Below are positions 17,051 through 25,313 of a DNA stretch of 64,000 nt, piece after piece. A model generated the notes under the pieces. The model worked only from the letters and a program-made list of their open reading frames with translations, had not been told where the DNA came from and searched no databases. The position numbers and the translations under genes were made by a program. Position 1 is the stretch's first letter, and the number at the start of each line of letters is the position of its first letter. Source of the DNA: DATEVL01 sp035471625 (GTDB lineage: Bacteria; Chloroflexota; Anaerolineae; Anaerolineales; E44-bin32); NCBI GenBank assembly GCA_035471625.1, contig DATIPT010000069.1, forward strand, positions 1 through 64,000, in the 5' to 3' direction.

Positions 17051-17872
17051 ATGCGTGAACTGGTGAAAGGCGTCTTCCTGCAGGACGAGTATCCCGGGGT
17101 GCGGCTCGGCGCCGTCGTCGTGGATGGTTCGGCCCTGTTGATCGACAGCCCGCTGCGGATCGAGGACGGGCGCGATTGGCTGGCGGCTATCGGGGTGCAG
17201 CCGAAGTACATGGTCTTGTTGGATGACCACCCCGACCGGGTGTACGGCGCCCGCGGGCTCGACCTGCCGCTGGTGGCCCACCGGGAAGCGCGCGAGGCCA
17301 TCGCCGCGTGGCCTGATACGTTGCGCGCCGGCGGTCTCTTGCAGGGCGCCGAGGTCGACCGGCTCAAGCGGGTCAGCGGGTTGGCGCGCGCCGTGCCTCA
17401 TATCGGCTTCGAAGATGTGTTGCGGTTGTACGTGGGGGAATCGGTCCTCGAAGTGCACCACCGCCCGGGGCCACGACCGGGATCTTCGTGGGTGGTCGTC
17501 CCGTGGGCGCGGGTCGTCTTTGTCGGGGACGCCATCTGGCAGCGCGAACCGCCCTACCTGGGCGAAGCCGACCTAGAAGCCTGGCTGGAAGCATTGGCGG
17601 CCCTGCGGAGCTCGGCCTTTGCCCGCTACAAGATCGTATCTGCCCGGGACGGAGTCGTGCCTCGCCCGGCGATCGCCAAGATGGCGTCCTTCCTGCGCAA
17701 GGTGGCCCACCGAATGGAACGCTTGCAGGATCAGGGGGAGGATCCATCGGCCGCCGGCGATCTGGCCCCCCAGTTGGCCAGAGGTTTCCGAATCCCTGCC
17801 AGTCGGCGGGAGCAGGCGCTGATCCGCCTCAAGGCCGGCCTGACCCGCCTCTTCGAAGAACAATACGCCTGA
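17051..17872 (+). CDS. Metallo-beta-lactamase-fold protein with degenerate metal site
   Basis: A 273-residue protein with the outline of an MBL-fold hydrolase: strand-rich N-terminus, a central histidine-rich position and VVFVGDAIW (about 155-163) matching the conserved GD strand. The metal motif, normally HxHxDH, reads DDHPDR in LLDDHPDRVYG (about 57-67), so two of the histidine ligands are replaced. Lys/Arg and acidic helices make up the C-terminus. It may bind nucleic acid, another protein or a different metal, or be inactive. It lies between the kinase and rsmG, 28 and 2 bases from its neighbours, and is probably co-transcribed. Confidence 0.65.
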   Translation: MRELVKGVFLQDEYPGVRLGAVVVDGSALLIDSPLRIEDGRDWLAAIGVQPKYMVLLDDHPDRVYGARGLDLPLVAHREAREAIAAWPDTLRAGGLLQGAEVDRLKRVSGLARAVPHIGFEDVLRLYVGESVLEVHHRPGPRPGSSWVVVPWARVVFVGDAIWQREPPYLGEADLEAWLEALAALRSSAFARYKIVSARDGVVPRPAIAKMASFLRKVAHRMERLQDQGEDPSAAGDLAPQLARGFRIPASRREQALIRLKAGLTRLFEEQYA

Positions 17873-17874
17873 GC

Positions 17875-18681
17875 ATGCCGGCCGGAGACGCCTCCCCGGT
17901 CCCGCCCGAAGGAAGCTCGCACGACCAGCCGATCCATCCCCCGGAGACGCTGACCTCGGTCGAGGCCGTCGAGCAGCTGCGCGCCGGAGCGCGTGACTAC
18001 CTCGGCCTGACTCTTACGCCCCCCCAACTCGAGGCATTTGCGTGGTACCTCGACCAGCTGCTCCTGTGGAATACCCGCCACAACCTGACGGCGATTGTTG
18101 AGCCGTCGGAGATCGCCCTCAAGCACTTCCTCGATTCCCTGACGCTCCTCCCACGCCTCGGCCGCGCCGCAGGCGGGCGGATCATCGACATCGGAACCGG
18201 CGCCGGGTTTCCCGGCCTGCCGCTCCGGATCGTCTCCGAGTCGTTGCGCCTGACTCTGGTCGAGGCTACCGCCAAGAAGGTGGACTTCTGCCGTGCCGTC
18301 ATCAGCGGACTCAGCCTGCGCCGAGTCGAGGTGCTGCACGCCCGAGCAGAAGACCTGGGTCATCTCGATGAACACCGCGAGCGGTACGATGTGGCCCTCG
18401 GTCGCGCCGTGGCCGCGCTGCCCGTCTTGGTCGAGTACCTGCTGCCTTTCGTGAAGGTCGGGGGGCGAGTGCTGGCACAAAAGGGGGAGGGCGGACCGGC
18501 GGAGGCCCAGCAGGCCGAAGCCGCAATCCGCCTCCTCGGGGGAGGCCTGCGGCAGATCCATCCGGTCGAGCTGCCGGGGGTCGCCGAAGCCCGCTACATC
18601 CTCGAGATCGACAAGATCGCCGCGACGCCCGAGACCTACCCGCGTCGAGCAGGGATCCCGACCAAGCGTCCGTTGCGCTAG
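17875..18681 (+). CDS. rsmG: 16S rRNA (guanine-527-N7)-methyltransferase
   Basis: RsmG (GidB) methylates G527 of 16S rRNA with S-adenosylmethionine; loss gives low-level streptomycin resistance in other bacteria. The 268-residue product shows NLTAI and KHFLDSLTLL before the SAM motif IDIGTGAGFPGLPL (about 103-116), then VEATAKKVDF. The N-terminus has about 35 extra, poorly conserved residues, so the true start might be further in. The usual chromosome neighbour mnmG is absent; here it is convergent with recF, sharing the CTAG at 18678-18681. Confidence 0.92.
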   Translation: MPAGDASPVPPEGSSHDQPIHPPETLTSVEAVEQLRAGARDYLGLTLTPPQLEAFAWYLDQLLLWNTRHNLTAIVEPSEIALKHFLDSLTLLPRLGRAAGGRIIDIGTGAGFPGLPLRIVSESLRLTLVEATAKKVDFCRAVISGLSLRRVEVLHARAEDLGHLDEHRERYDVALGRAVAALPVLVEYLLPFVKVGGRVLAQKGEGGPAEAQQAEAAIRLLGGGLRQIHPVELPGVAEARYILEIDKIAATPETYPRRAGIPTKRPLR

Positions 18682-19904
18682 AGGTCGGGAGCAATCGGGT
18701 CCTGCGCCATCGACAGCGTGCCGGCGCGCAGTTCCCAAACGGTGCCGGAGGCAAGAAACGCCGGCGGGAATAACCTCAGGTCGGCGGCGGTCCAGACTGA
18801 TTGTGGGACGCGGCCGACGCGCTCGAGCACGTCGTTGCGGCGAGCCTGATCGAGTTCGGCCAGAGTCTCGTCCAGCAGCAGGACCGGCCACTCGCCCGTG
18901 CGCGCATAGAGCCACTCCGCTTGGGCAAGCTTGGAGGAGATCATGGCTGTCCGGTTCTGGCCGCGCGATCCGTACGACCGGAGGTCGACTCCCTCGGCGA
19001 GGAAGCGAAAGTCGTCGCGGTGGGGTCCGACGACCGTCATGCCGCGGGCCAGTTCCTCTGGCCGGGCGGCGGCGAGGGCGCGGCGGAGTCCGTCGGCGAC
19101 CGAGACCTGGGAGCGGGCGGCCCAATCCTCGGTGTCCTCGAGCGGCAGGGCCATCTGCCCATCGGAGGCTCGAGCGAGCCCGGAAGGGCGGTAGGTCAGG
19201 CGCAGACGTTCGGTCCCGCGCGTCAGGCTGGCGTGGATCGGCTGGGCCAGCCGTTCGAGTTCGGCGAGGGAGACGGCCCGCGTTCGCACCAACTTGGCCG
19301 CGGACTCGATCAACGGGGAATCCCAGACCTCGAGCTGGCCGGGATCGCCGCCCCGGTCCTGGAGATGTCGCAGGAGCGCGTTGCGCTGCGTCAGGGCCCG
19401 GTTGAACTCGGAGAGCGCCTGAGCGTAGGCCGAGTCCGCCTGGGCCAACGTGCGGTCTAGGAAGCGTCGCCGCTCCGCCGGAGGGCCTTCGAGCACTCGC
19501 AAGTCTTCCGGAAGGAACAGGACAGCATTGAACACTCCGGCAAGGTCGCCGGCCCGGCGGCGGACACCGTTCAGGAGGATTTCCTTCAGGATGCGCGACT
19601 CGCCGCCGTTCCGGCCCGCGTCGGCGATCAGACGGATCTCCAAACGCTGGGGCTGGTCGCCACGCCTGATCTCGGCGACGATGCGGGCGAAGGCGCCCGG
19701 CTCAGCGCCGACGAGGAAGTTGATCAGTTCACGGTCACTCGCCGACCGTGACGAGGCGGCGTCGACCAGGTAGTCGATGGCTTCGAGAAGGCTGGTCTTC
19801 CCTTGAGCGTTGGGTCCGATGACGAGCGTCGTCCCCGGCTGGAAATCCATTTCGAGGCGGATGAAGTTGCGGAAGTTCGTGAGAGAAAGGTGGACGAGCT
19901 GCAT
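18678..19904 (-). CDS. recF: DNA replication and repair protein RecF
   Basis: SMC-like ATPase that helps load RecA at single-strand gaps with RecO and RecR. The 408-residue product has Walker A GPNAQGKTS (30-38), LFLPEDLRVLEGPPAERRRFLD, the ABC-type signature YGSRGQNRTA and Walker B PVLLLDETLAELD with the following conserved residues. It is slightly longer than the usual 360-370, with inserts in the middle. The ATG at 19904 (MQLVHLSLTNFRNF) matches the family start; upstream in-frame codons are not needed. It is not in a dnaA-dnaN-recF cluster here, which is less common. Confidence 0.92.
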   Translation of the reverse strand: MQLVHLSLTNFRNFIRLEMDFQPGTTLVIGPNAQGKTSLLEAIDYLVDAASSRSASDRELINFLVGAEPGAFARIVAEIRRGDQPQRLEIRLIADAGRNGGESRILKEILLNGVRRRAGDLAGVFNAVLFLPEDLRVLEGPPAERRRFLDRTLAQADSAYAQALSEFNRALTQRNALLRHLQDRGGDPGQLEVWDSPLIESAAKLVRTRAVSLAELERLAQPIHASLTRGTERLRLTYRPSGLARASDGQMALPLEDTEDWAARSQVSVADGLRRALAAARPEELARGMTVVGPHRDDFRFLAEGVDLRSYGSRGQNRTAMISSKLAQAEWLYARTGEWPVLLLDETLAELDQARRNDVLERVGRVPQSVWTAADLRLFPPAFLASGTVWELRAGTLSMAQDPIAPDL

Positions 19905-19945
19905 CGCCGGCGCGAATTCTAGCATGGGGATGGGCCAAGCCGCGG

Positions 19946-19974
19946 TTGCCTGCGTTGTGGTTCCGACGTATAAC
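19946..19974 (+). promoter_or_regulatory. Promoter of the bactofilin-like gene
   Basis: TTGCCT (19946-19951), exactly 17 bases, TATAAC (19969-19974). Predicted start near 19981, 58 bases before ATG 20039. Confidence 0.6.
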
Positions 19975-20038
19975 TGTGTCCGCCGGAGACCCGCATTCAA
20001 CCCCATTGCCTCTGCGAGGCCGGAAAGTCGAGGTTCCC

Positions 20039-21220
20039 ATGAGACGCATCCTGACGCTAGTCGGAGCGGCGCTGCTCCTCTCGGCGTGCGCTCCCGAGGA
20101 TCTTGCCGCGGTGGTGTCCCAGGTCCAACTCCCCGACCTGGTCCTGCCAGAGTTGCAGAGTGGCACGATCGGCAGGGACCTCTTCCTGTTTGAAGATCAG
20201 ATCGACTTCGACGGCGTCGTTGAGGGGGACTTATTTGCCAGCGGCGAGACCGTCTCGATCTCGGGCTCGGTCGAAGGGAGCATCTACACCTACGGAACGG
20301 ACGTGACGATCGACGCCGAGGTCAACGGCGGCGTGTTCGTCTTGGGGCGCGAGGTCGAGTTCGGACCAACCGCTCAGATCGGGCAAGGTGTCGTTTTCGC
20401 CGGGATGCTGCTCAACATGCAGGAGGGCTCGAAGGTCGGCGGCGGGGTGACGGCGGCAGGCTATCAGGTCATCCTCGACGGCTCGATCGGACAGTTCGTG
20501 CGCGGGGCGATGCTTCGCTTGCGCCTGGACGGGACCGTCGGAGCGGGCGGCAATGGACTCCTCCCGCGGTTTCAGGGATTGGTCCTCAACCCGCACGCGC
20601 CGGCGCTGTCGGTCGCCCGGGTCGGCTTGGCACGGCCGGCCGCCGAAGGCGGGATCGCCGAAGACCTGCAACCGGTCCTGGATGTCGTCCTCCGCATCGG
20701 GCGGGAGTTGGTGACCCTCCTGTTCTTTGGCCTGCTGGCGGGCTTCTTCCGGCCGACTCTGTTCTTTGTTTGGGCCGACCGCGTCCGGGTTACTCCCTTG
20801 GTCTCGACGGGCTATGGAATCTTCGTCCTCATCGGCGGCTACATCGGGGGCGCGCTGGCCGCCGTGCTGATCGGTGTCCTGACGTTCTGGCTCATCAGCC
20901 TGGGGCTGGATGGGCTGGCGATGGCGGCACTCGGGATCGGCGGGGGATTTCTGATCCTCGGCATGATTCTCCTGACGCTGTTTGCGGCGTACGGGACGAA
21001 GCTCATCGTCGGGACCTTGCTGGGCCGGTGGATCTTGTCGCGCGTGGCGCCGGCGGCCGTCCACAGCCGCTTTGGCCCGCTGCTGCTGGGCGCCCTGGTC
21101 TATGTCCTGCTCGCGGCGATACCGTACTTCGGTCAGGCGCTGGCGATCGTAGCAACCCTGCTCGGCCTGGGGGCGGTCTGGCTCGTCTGGCGGGATATGC
21201 GAATGGCACGCCAGATCTAG
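20039..21220 (+). CDS. Bactofilin-like lipoprotein with C-terminal membrane segments
   Basis: A 393-residue protein. The lipoprotein signal MRRILTLVGAALLLSAC gives Cys17. Residues about 55-190 are a polymer-forming-cytoskeletal/bactofilin-like beta-helix: repeated short strands such as GVVEGDLFASGETVSISGSVEGSIYTYG. The second half has about four hydrophobic helices. Bactofilins polymerise and organise the envelope; a membrane-anchored, exported version is known from some uncultured lineages. It has a clear own promoter and is separated from the HdeD gene by 190 bases with another promoter. Confidence 0.75.
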   Translation: MRRILTLVGAALLLSACAPEDLAAVVSQVQLPDLVLPELQSGTIGRDLFLFEDQIDFDGVVEGDLFASGETVSISGSVEGSIYTYGTDVTIDAEVNGGVFVLGREVEFGPTAQIGQGVVFAGMLLNMQEGSKVGGGVTAAGYQVILDGSIGQFVRGAMLRLRLDGTVGAGGNGLLPRFQGLVLNPHAPALSVARVGLARPAAEGGIAEDLQPVLDVVLRIGRELVTLLFFGLLAGFFRPTLFFVWADRVRVTPLVSTGYGIFVLIGGYIGGALAAVLIGVLTFWLISLGLDGLAMAALGIGGGFLILGMILLTLFAAYGTKLIVGTLLGRWILSRVAPAAVHSRFGPLLLGALVYVLLAAIPYFGQALAIVATLLGLGAVWLVWRDMRMARQI

Positions 21221-21247
21221 GGGCGGCTTCTCCCAGGATGTCAGGTC

Positions 21248-21276
21248 TTGTAGGAACCCAGAGCCGGGGCTAGAAT
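21248..21276 (+). promoter_or_regulatory. Promoter of the first HdeD gene
   Basis: TTGTAG (21248-21253), 17 bases, TAGAAT (21271-21276). Predicted start near 21283, so the leader would be about 130 bases. The -35 is weak, the -10 good. Confidence 0.5.
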
Positions 21277-21411
21277 CCGGACTGTCGGAGATCATCGGAA
21301 CCGGCCGCACCCGAAGGGGTTAGGCAGGCGGGTGTGCGCTACTCAGCGACCGCGGCACGCCGCTCGGTCGCCCCGAAATCGATACCCCTATCTATCGGAG
21401 GAGAGAACAAC

Positions 21412-21948
21412 ATGACTGCTGCGACTATGGAACCGCAGACCCAGGACAAGAGCATGTGGTGGATCCCGCTCGTTGGCGGGATTGCAGCGATCATCCTCGG
21501 CGCGCTGCTTCTGACGGCGCCGGCGATGACGACGGCCACGCTCGTCGTCTTCCTGGGCATCTACTGGATGGTCTCGGGGATCATCAACATCGTCAGCATC
21601 TTCACCGGCGACAAGGCCGGCTGGGGCTGGCGATTGTTCGTCGGCATCCTGGGGATCATCGCCGGGATCCTGGTGCTCCAGCATCCGCTGTGGAGCACGC
21701 TGCTCGTCCCGACCGTGCTGGTCATCGTCCTGGCGGTTGACGGCCTGATCATCGGGGTGATGCAGCTGATCAACGGCTTCACCGGCGGCGGCGCGGGAGC
21801 GATCATCCTGGGGATCCTGAGCATCATCTTCGGGATCATCCTGCTCGCCAACCCGATGCTGGCCGCGATCGGCCTTCCGCTCGTGATGGGGATCTTCGCC
21901 GTCATCGGCGGGATCGCCGCCGTGGTTCAAGCCTTCCGCATGAAGTAG
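21412..21948 (+). CDS. HdeD/DUF308 family membrane protein
   Basis: A 178-residue protein with six hydrophobic helices in the tandem-repeat pattern of HdeD (DUF308), for example GIAAIILGALLLTAPAMTT and GILSIIFGIILLANPML. In enteric bacteria HdeD contributes to acid resistance at high density; its biochemical action is not known. ATG 21412 is chosen because GGAGGAGAG lies at the ideal distance; an upstream in-frame start would give a non-hydrophobic, atypical N-terminus. A paralogue lies at 24722-25282 on the other strand. Confidence 0.85.
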   Translation: MTAATMEPQTQDKSMWWIPLVGGIAAIILGALLLTAPAMTTATLVVFLGIYWMVSGIINIVSIFTGDKAGWGWRLFVGILGIIAGILVLQHPLWSTLLVPTVLVIVLAVDGLIIGVMQLINGFTGGGAGAIILGILSIIFGIILLANPMLAAIGLPLVMGIFAVIGGIAAVVQAFRMK

Positions 21949-21960
21949 GTCGCACGACCT

Positions 21961-22010
21961 CCGGCCGCGGTCCCGGCGGGCGTGCACGCGGGCCGCGGCC
22001 GGCTTGTTCT
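21961..22010 (+). terminator. Long-armed hairpin after HdeD
   Basis: CCGGCCGCGG (21961-21970) and CCGCGGCCGG (21993-22002) are perfect 10-bp arms around a 22-base loop, followed by the moderately T-rich CTTGTTCT. It lies 13 bases after the stop codon. Confidence 0.55.
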
Positions 22011-22046
22011 GCCTCGCAGCATCCATCCACCGAAGGGAACCCCGAC

Positions 22047-22907
22047 ATGGCGACTTCCTCCGCAACTCCCTCGACCGGCCGAAAGATCGGCGCTTGGGCG
22101 ATGCTCGTGCTGGGTGGGCTGGGCGTGCTCTTGTTGGTCGCCGGGATCGTCAGCGTGTGGGCCCTGAACACCCCGGCGACGAACCTCTTGACGTCAACCA
22201 TCGAGACCGTGCTGGGGCCACTGCAGCAGGCTCAGACCGGGTTGCAGGAGGTCGATGCCGCACTCGACTCGGCCCAGACGGCTGTCACCGACATGCAGCT
22301 TCAGGTCGAGAAGATCGGGGTCGATCTCCAGGCGGACTCGCTGATCCTCAAGAAGCTTGGCGAGCTGGTCGGCGATGACCTTCTCACTTCCGTCGACAAC
22401 GCGCTCGAGACCCTGGGCCGGCTAAAGCTGACGCTGGCGGGGATCCAGGGGATCCTCGACGGCCTCGACAACCTCCCGTTTGTGGACTTGCCGGAGTGGG
22501 CCCAAGACATCAGCGATGCCATCACTGAAATCGAACGTGTCGGGGGCGAGGTGCGAGAAACGCTCGCCGCCCTCGAGGCGGTACGGCTGGGCGCGATCGA
22601 GAAGGCCGTGAGCGCCGTGACCGACAAGGCGAAACAGATCGAGGGCCGTCTGACCAACGTCCAGACGCGCGTGCAGACGGCCGAGTCGCGCCTGGATCAG
22701 ATCGTCGGGACCCTTGAAGGTTGGCGGGATGGCTTGCCGCGCCTGATCGACGTCGCCTCGATCATCGTTACCCTCCTGTTGGCCTGGCTGGCGTTCGGTC
22801 AGTGGGCCCTTCTCAGCCTCGGCTGGAGCTATGTCCGCACCGGGAGGTGGATCCCGTTCTATCCGCTGGCGAAGGATCCGGGAGCGGGGAACCGCGCTCC
22901 GGCCTGA
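22047..22907 (+). CDS. Membrane protein with long helical/coiled-coil domain
   Basis: A 286-residue protein. One helix near the start (about 14-40), a long soluble segment with heptad-like Leu/Ile/Val spacing (about 50-230), and a second helix near the end (about 235-265). The topology suggests a domain held between two anchors, as in some envelope scaffold or methyl-accepting-like proteins, but no signalling motif is present. I do not recognise the family. It lies between HdeD and a phosphatase-like gene that starts 14 bases after it. Confidence 0.6.
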   Translation: MATSSATPSTGRKIGAWAMLVLGGLGVLLLVAGIVSVWALNTPATNLLTSTIETVLGPLQQAQTGLQEVDAALDSAQTAVTDMQLQVEKIGVDLQADSLILKKLGELVGDDLLTSVDNALETLGRLKLTLAGIQGILDGLDNLPFVDLPEWAQDISDAITEIERVGGEVRETLAALEAVRLGAIEKAVSAVTDKAKQIEGRLTNVQTRVQTAESRLDQIVGTLEGWRDGLPRLIDVASIIVTLLLAWLAFGQWALLSLGWSYVRTGRWIPFYPLAKDPGAGNRAPA

Positions 22908-22921
22908 GGCCCTCGCGGCGG

Positions 22922-23371
22922 ATGGATGTCAGCCGAATCACGGATCAGCTGTTCGTCGGTGGGCGACCCCATCGGACGGACGGCGGCGCGCTGCGCCAGT
23001 TGGACCTGGACCTGGCGATCTGCATGCTCCCCGGACGTCCCGCGGACGTCGTTTCGGGCCTCGGCCTTCCGCTTCTGCACCTGCCGACCCGTGACAATCT
23101 ACTCTTCCCGATCCCTCTCGAGAGGCTCGAGCAGGGTGCCGAGACCGCCTTGCGTGTGCTTGAGGGCGGCGGCAGGGTCTGGACCTACTGCCGTGAAGGG
23201 CGCCACCGCAGTGTGGCGATGGCGGCGTGCATCCTCATTGCCTCCGGGATGCCTGCGCGTGCCGCCGCGGATCTCTTGAAGGCCAGGCGGCGGCGGGCGG
23301 ATCCCTACGCTTGGCACATCTGGAGGCGTATCCGGGCCTTCGAGGCGCGAAGGAGCGAGGGCCATCGTTGA
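22922..23371 (+). CDS. Dual-specificity phosphatase-like protein
   Basis: A 149-residue protein of the cysteine-based phosphatase fold. The P-loop reads YCREGRHRSVAM with Cys90 and Arg96 (CxxGxxR[S/T] satisfied as CREGRHRS). The usual His before Cys is Tyr. The start DVSRITDQLFVGGRP matches dual-specificity phosphatases (IxxxLxxG). A general-acid aspartate may be in the LPTRDNLLFPI loop (Asp58), as in this family. It probably removes phosphate from protein Ser/Thr/Tyr or from a lipid. The stop overlaps the lipid kinase start. Confidence 0.8.
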   Translation: MDVSRITDQLFVGGRPHRTDGGALRQLDLDLAICMLPGRPADVVSGLGLPLLHLPTRDNLLFPIPLERLEQGAETALRVLEGGGRVWTYCREGRHRSVAMAACILIASGMPARAAADLLKARRRRADPYAWHIWRRIRAFEARRSEGHR

Positions 23372-24309
23372 CGCGTATGCATGACCTGCATGTGATCATC
23401 AACCCTTCCTCGCGTCCCACGGCGATCCTGCATATCCTGAATTCGGTCTGCCATGAACTGGGCGTGGCCTGGGAGATCGAAGTCACCCGCGGACCCGGGG
23501 ATGGCTTCCGCATGGCGCAAGCAGCCCGAGACCGCGGCGTTCCAGTCGTGGCGGTGTACGGGGGCGACGGGTCGGTGATGGAGGCGGCCCGAGGGTTGAT
23601 GGGCGGTTCGACCCAGTTGGCGATTCTGCCTGGCGGGACGGCGAACGCCGTGGCGGTTGAGTTGGGCATCCCTGTGGATGGCGCCCAGGCCATACGGTTG
23701 GCGTGCGGCGAAGGCGCCGTGTCCCGACCGCTCGACATGGGGCGCGTCGGGGACGTCTACTTCGTCTTGCGTGCCGGGATCGGGATCTCGGCCGAGCAGG
23801 TGCGCAAGGCCGACCGGGCCTTCAAGAACCGCTTCGGCAAGATGGCGTACGCCCTGGCCCTTGCGGAGGTCTTGAAGACCCCTGCACGCGCGGCGTACCG
23901 GGTCGTCCTTGATGGACGCCCAATGGAATGGGAAGGGGCCGGATGCATGATCGACAACGCAGGAGGCTTTGGCGTACCGGGGTTGACGCACGATCCGGCG
24001 GTCGACCTCTCGGACGGCCTCCTGGACGTTTTCTTCACCCGCACCCTTTCGCAGCGCTCGACGCTGGCGATCCTGGCGGACGCGGCGGATGTCCCGGTGT
24101 TGACTCACAATGAGCGCCATGCCGCCCGGCGGATCGAGATCGAGGCCGAGCCGCCTCAGGCCGTGCAGTTGGACGGAGAGGTCTGGGGTGAGACGCCGGT
24201 GACGGTCGAGGTTGTCCCGGCGGCGGCGCACGTCATCGTGCCCGCCGACGAAACGCTGGGCCATCCGCAGCGGAGACGCGGGGTCTCCCGGACGACGCCG
24301 ATCGTCTGA
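23368..24309 (+). CDS. Diacylglycerol/lipid kinase family protein
   Basis: A 313-residue protein with the DAGK catalytic signature: VIINPSSRP near the N-terminus, VAVYGGDGSVMEAARGL (GGDG at about 70-73) and LAILPGGTANAVAVELG. The C-terminal beta-rich domain ends with the usual LDGEVWGETPVTVEV motif. Such enzymes phosphorylate diacylglycerol, sphingoid or similar lipids. TTG 23368 gives a TTGA overlap and lies 7 bases after GAGGG; ATG 23377 is the alternative and would lose three residues. It is coupled to a phosphatase, which suggests a common lipid or signalling role. Confidence 0.85.
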   Translation: MTRMHDLHVIINPSSRPTAILHILNSVCHELGVAWEIEVTRGPGDGFRMAQAARDRGVPVVAVYGGDGSVMEAARGLMGGSTQLAILPGGTANAVAVELGIPVDGAQAIRLACGEGAVSRPLDMGRVGDVYFVLRAGIGISAEQVRKADRAFKNRFGKMAYALALAEVLKTPARAAYRVVLDGRPMEWEGAGCMIDNAGGFGVPGLTHDPAVDLSDGLLDVFFTRTLSQRSTLAILADAADVPVLTHNERHAARRIEIEAEPPQAVQLDGEVWGETPVTVEVVPAAAHVIVPADETLGHPQRRRGVSRTTPIV

Positions 24310-24322
24310 AGGCGGATCCGGG

Positions 24323-24688
24323 CTACTTCTCGTCTGGAAGGAGCAGGTTCAGCCCCCACGATACGACGCTGACGATCACGCCCCCGACGAGCGCCGGAAG
24401 AAAGCCGTCTATCGTGAAGGGGATCCCGAACAGACTTTGGGCAATCTGCGCGGAGAGCCACAGGGTGAACGCGTTGATGACGAGAAGGAATAGTCCAAGG
24501 GTCAGCAGAACCAGGGGGCAAGACAGCAGCCGCAGGAGCGGCCGGACAAAGGCGTTGATCAAGCCCAGGACAATCGCCGTCACCGCCACGTAGAGCGGGC
24601 CATCGCCTTCGACGTGGATCCCGGGCACAATGGCCACGGCCACCCCGAGGGCGATTGCGGTTACCAGCCAGCGGATCAGCAAACGCAT
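24323..24688 (-). CDS. Phage-holin-family-4-like small membrane protein
   Basis: A 121-residue protein with four hydrophobic helices (MRLLIRWLVTAIALGVAV, then LINAFVRPLLRLLSCPLVLLTL, VINAFTLWLSAQ, and VGGVIVSVVSWGLNLLL). It matches PF04020 (superfamily IV holin, also called mycobacterial 4-TM). These are widespread chromosomal genes without phage context, function unknown. It follows HdeD on the same strand by 33 bases and ends 13 bases from the convergent lipid kinase. Confidence 0.8.
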   Translation of the reverse strand: MRLLIRWLVTAIALGVAVAIVPGIHVEGDGPLYVAVTAIVLGLINAFVRPLLRLLSCPLVLLTLGLFLLVINAFTLWLSAQIAQSLFGIPFTIDGFLPALVGGVIVSVVSWGLNLLLPDEK

Positions 24689-24721
24689 ATCGCCACCTGT
24701 GACCCCGACGCCACGGCGGCG

Positions 24722-25282
24722 CTAGGCCGACAGAGCCTGGCGGGTCTTGCGCCAGAGCGAGTACGCCACCCCGAAGAGCGCCAGCCCGGCGAGGACGTTC
24801 AGCGCGCCGAAGATCAGGGGCAGGGCGATCCCGCTGAGCAACGGCCGGGCGAGCAGGACGACGCCGAGCAGAAGGGACAGGACGCCGACGATGAACGCCG
24901 TCGCCCCCTGGCCACGGACGGCGCGAACGATCTGCAGGATCCCGACGACGATGCCCAATGCGCCCAGCACCAGCACGAGGGCTGCCGGGAGAATCACGAG
25001 GCTGAGGGTCGGATGGCCGAGGACGATCAGGCCGGCGGCGATCCCCGCCAGACCCACCAGCAAGGAGACCCCCCAGTTCCTTCGGTGCCCGGCGCTGAAG
25101 ATCCCGGCGATGGCGAGCAGGCCAGACATCAACCAGTACAGACCCAGAAGGACCAGGACGAGTTCGAGGGCGGCTTGTGGGGCGCTCAGGAACATCAGGC
25201 CGACGAACACGGCGAAGACCCCCTCGAGGAACGGCATCCACCACAACATCGGATCGCCGGTCTTGACCATATCTTGGAACAT
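24722..25282 (-). CDS. HdeD/DUF308 family membrane protein, second copy
   Basis: A 186-residue protein with six hydrophobic helices and the HdeD/DUF308 repeats (FAVFVGLMFLSAPQAALELV; GVLSLLLGVVLLARPLLSGIALPL). ATG 25282 has an excellent ribosome binding site, AGGAGACACG directly before it, so it is preferred to codons further upstream that would overlap def. It is related to the protein at 21412-21948 but clearly divergent, with a different loop length. It lies downstream of def with a gap of 31 bases. Confidence 0.85.
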   Translation of the reverse strand: MFQDMVKTGDPMLWWMPFLEGVFAVFVGLMFLSAPQAALELVLVLLGLYWLMSGLLAIAGIFSAGHRRNWGVSLLVGLAGIAAGLIVLGHPTLSLVILPAALVLVLGALGIVVGILQIVRAVRGQGATAFIVGVLSLLLGVVLLARPLLSGIALPLIFGALNVLAGLALFGVAYSLWRKTRQALSA

Positions 25283-25313
25283 CGTGTCTCCTGGCGTGTG
25301 GCGGCGCGAGGGC

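Noticed and set aside
22281..22907. Chemoreceptor (MCP) signalling domain in the coiled-coil membrane protein
   Set aside because: The hairpin tip motif of MCPs is absent; only generic heptads are seen.
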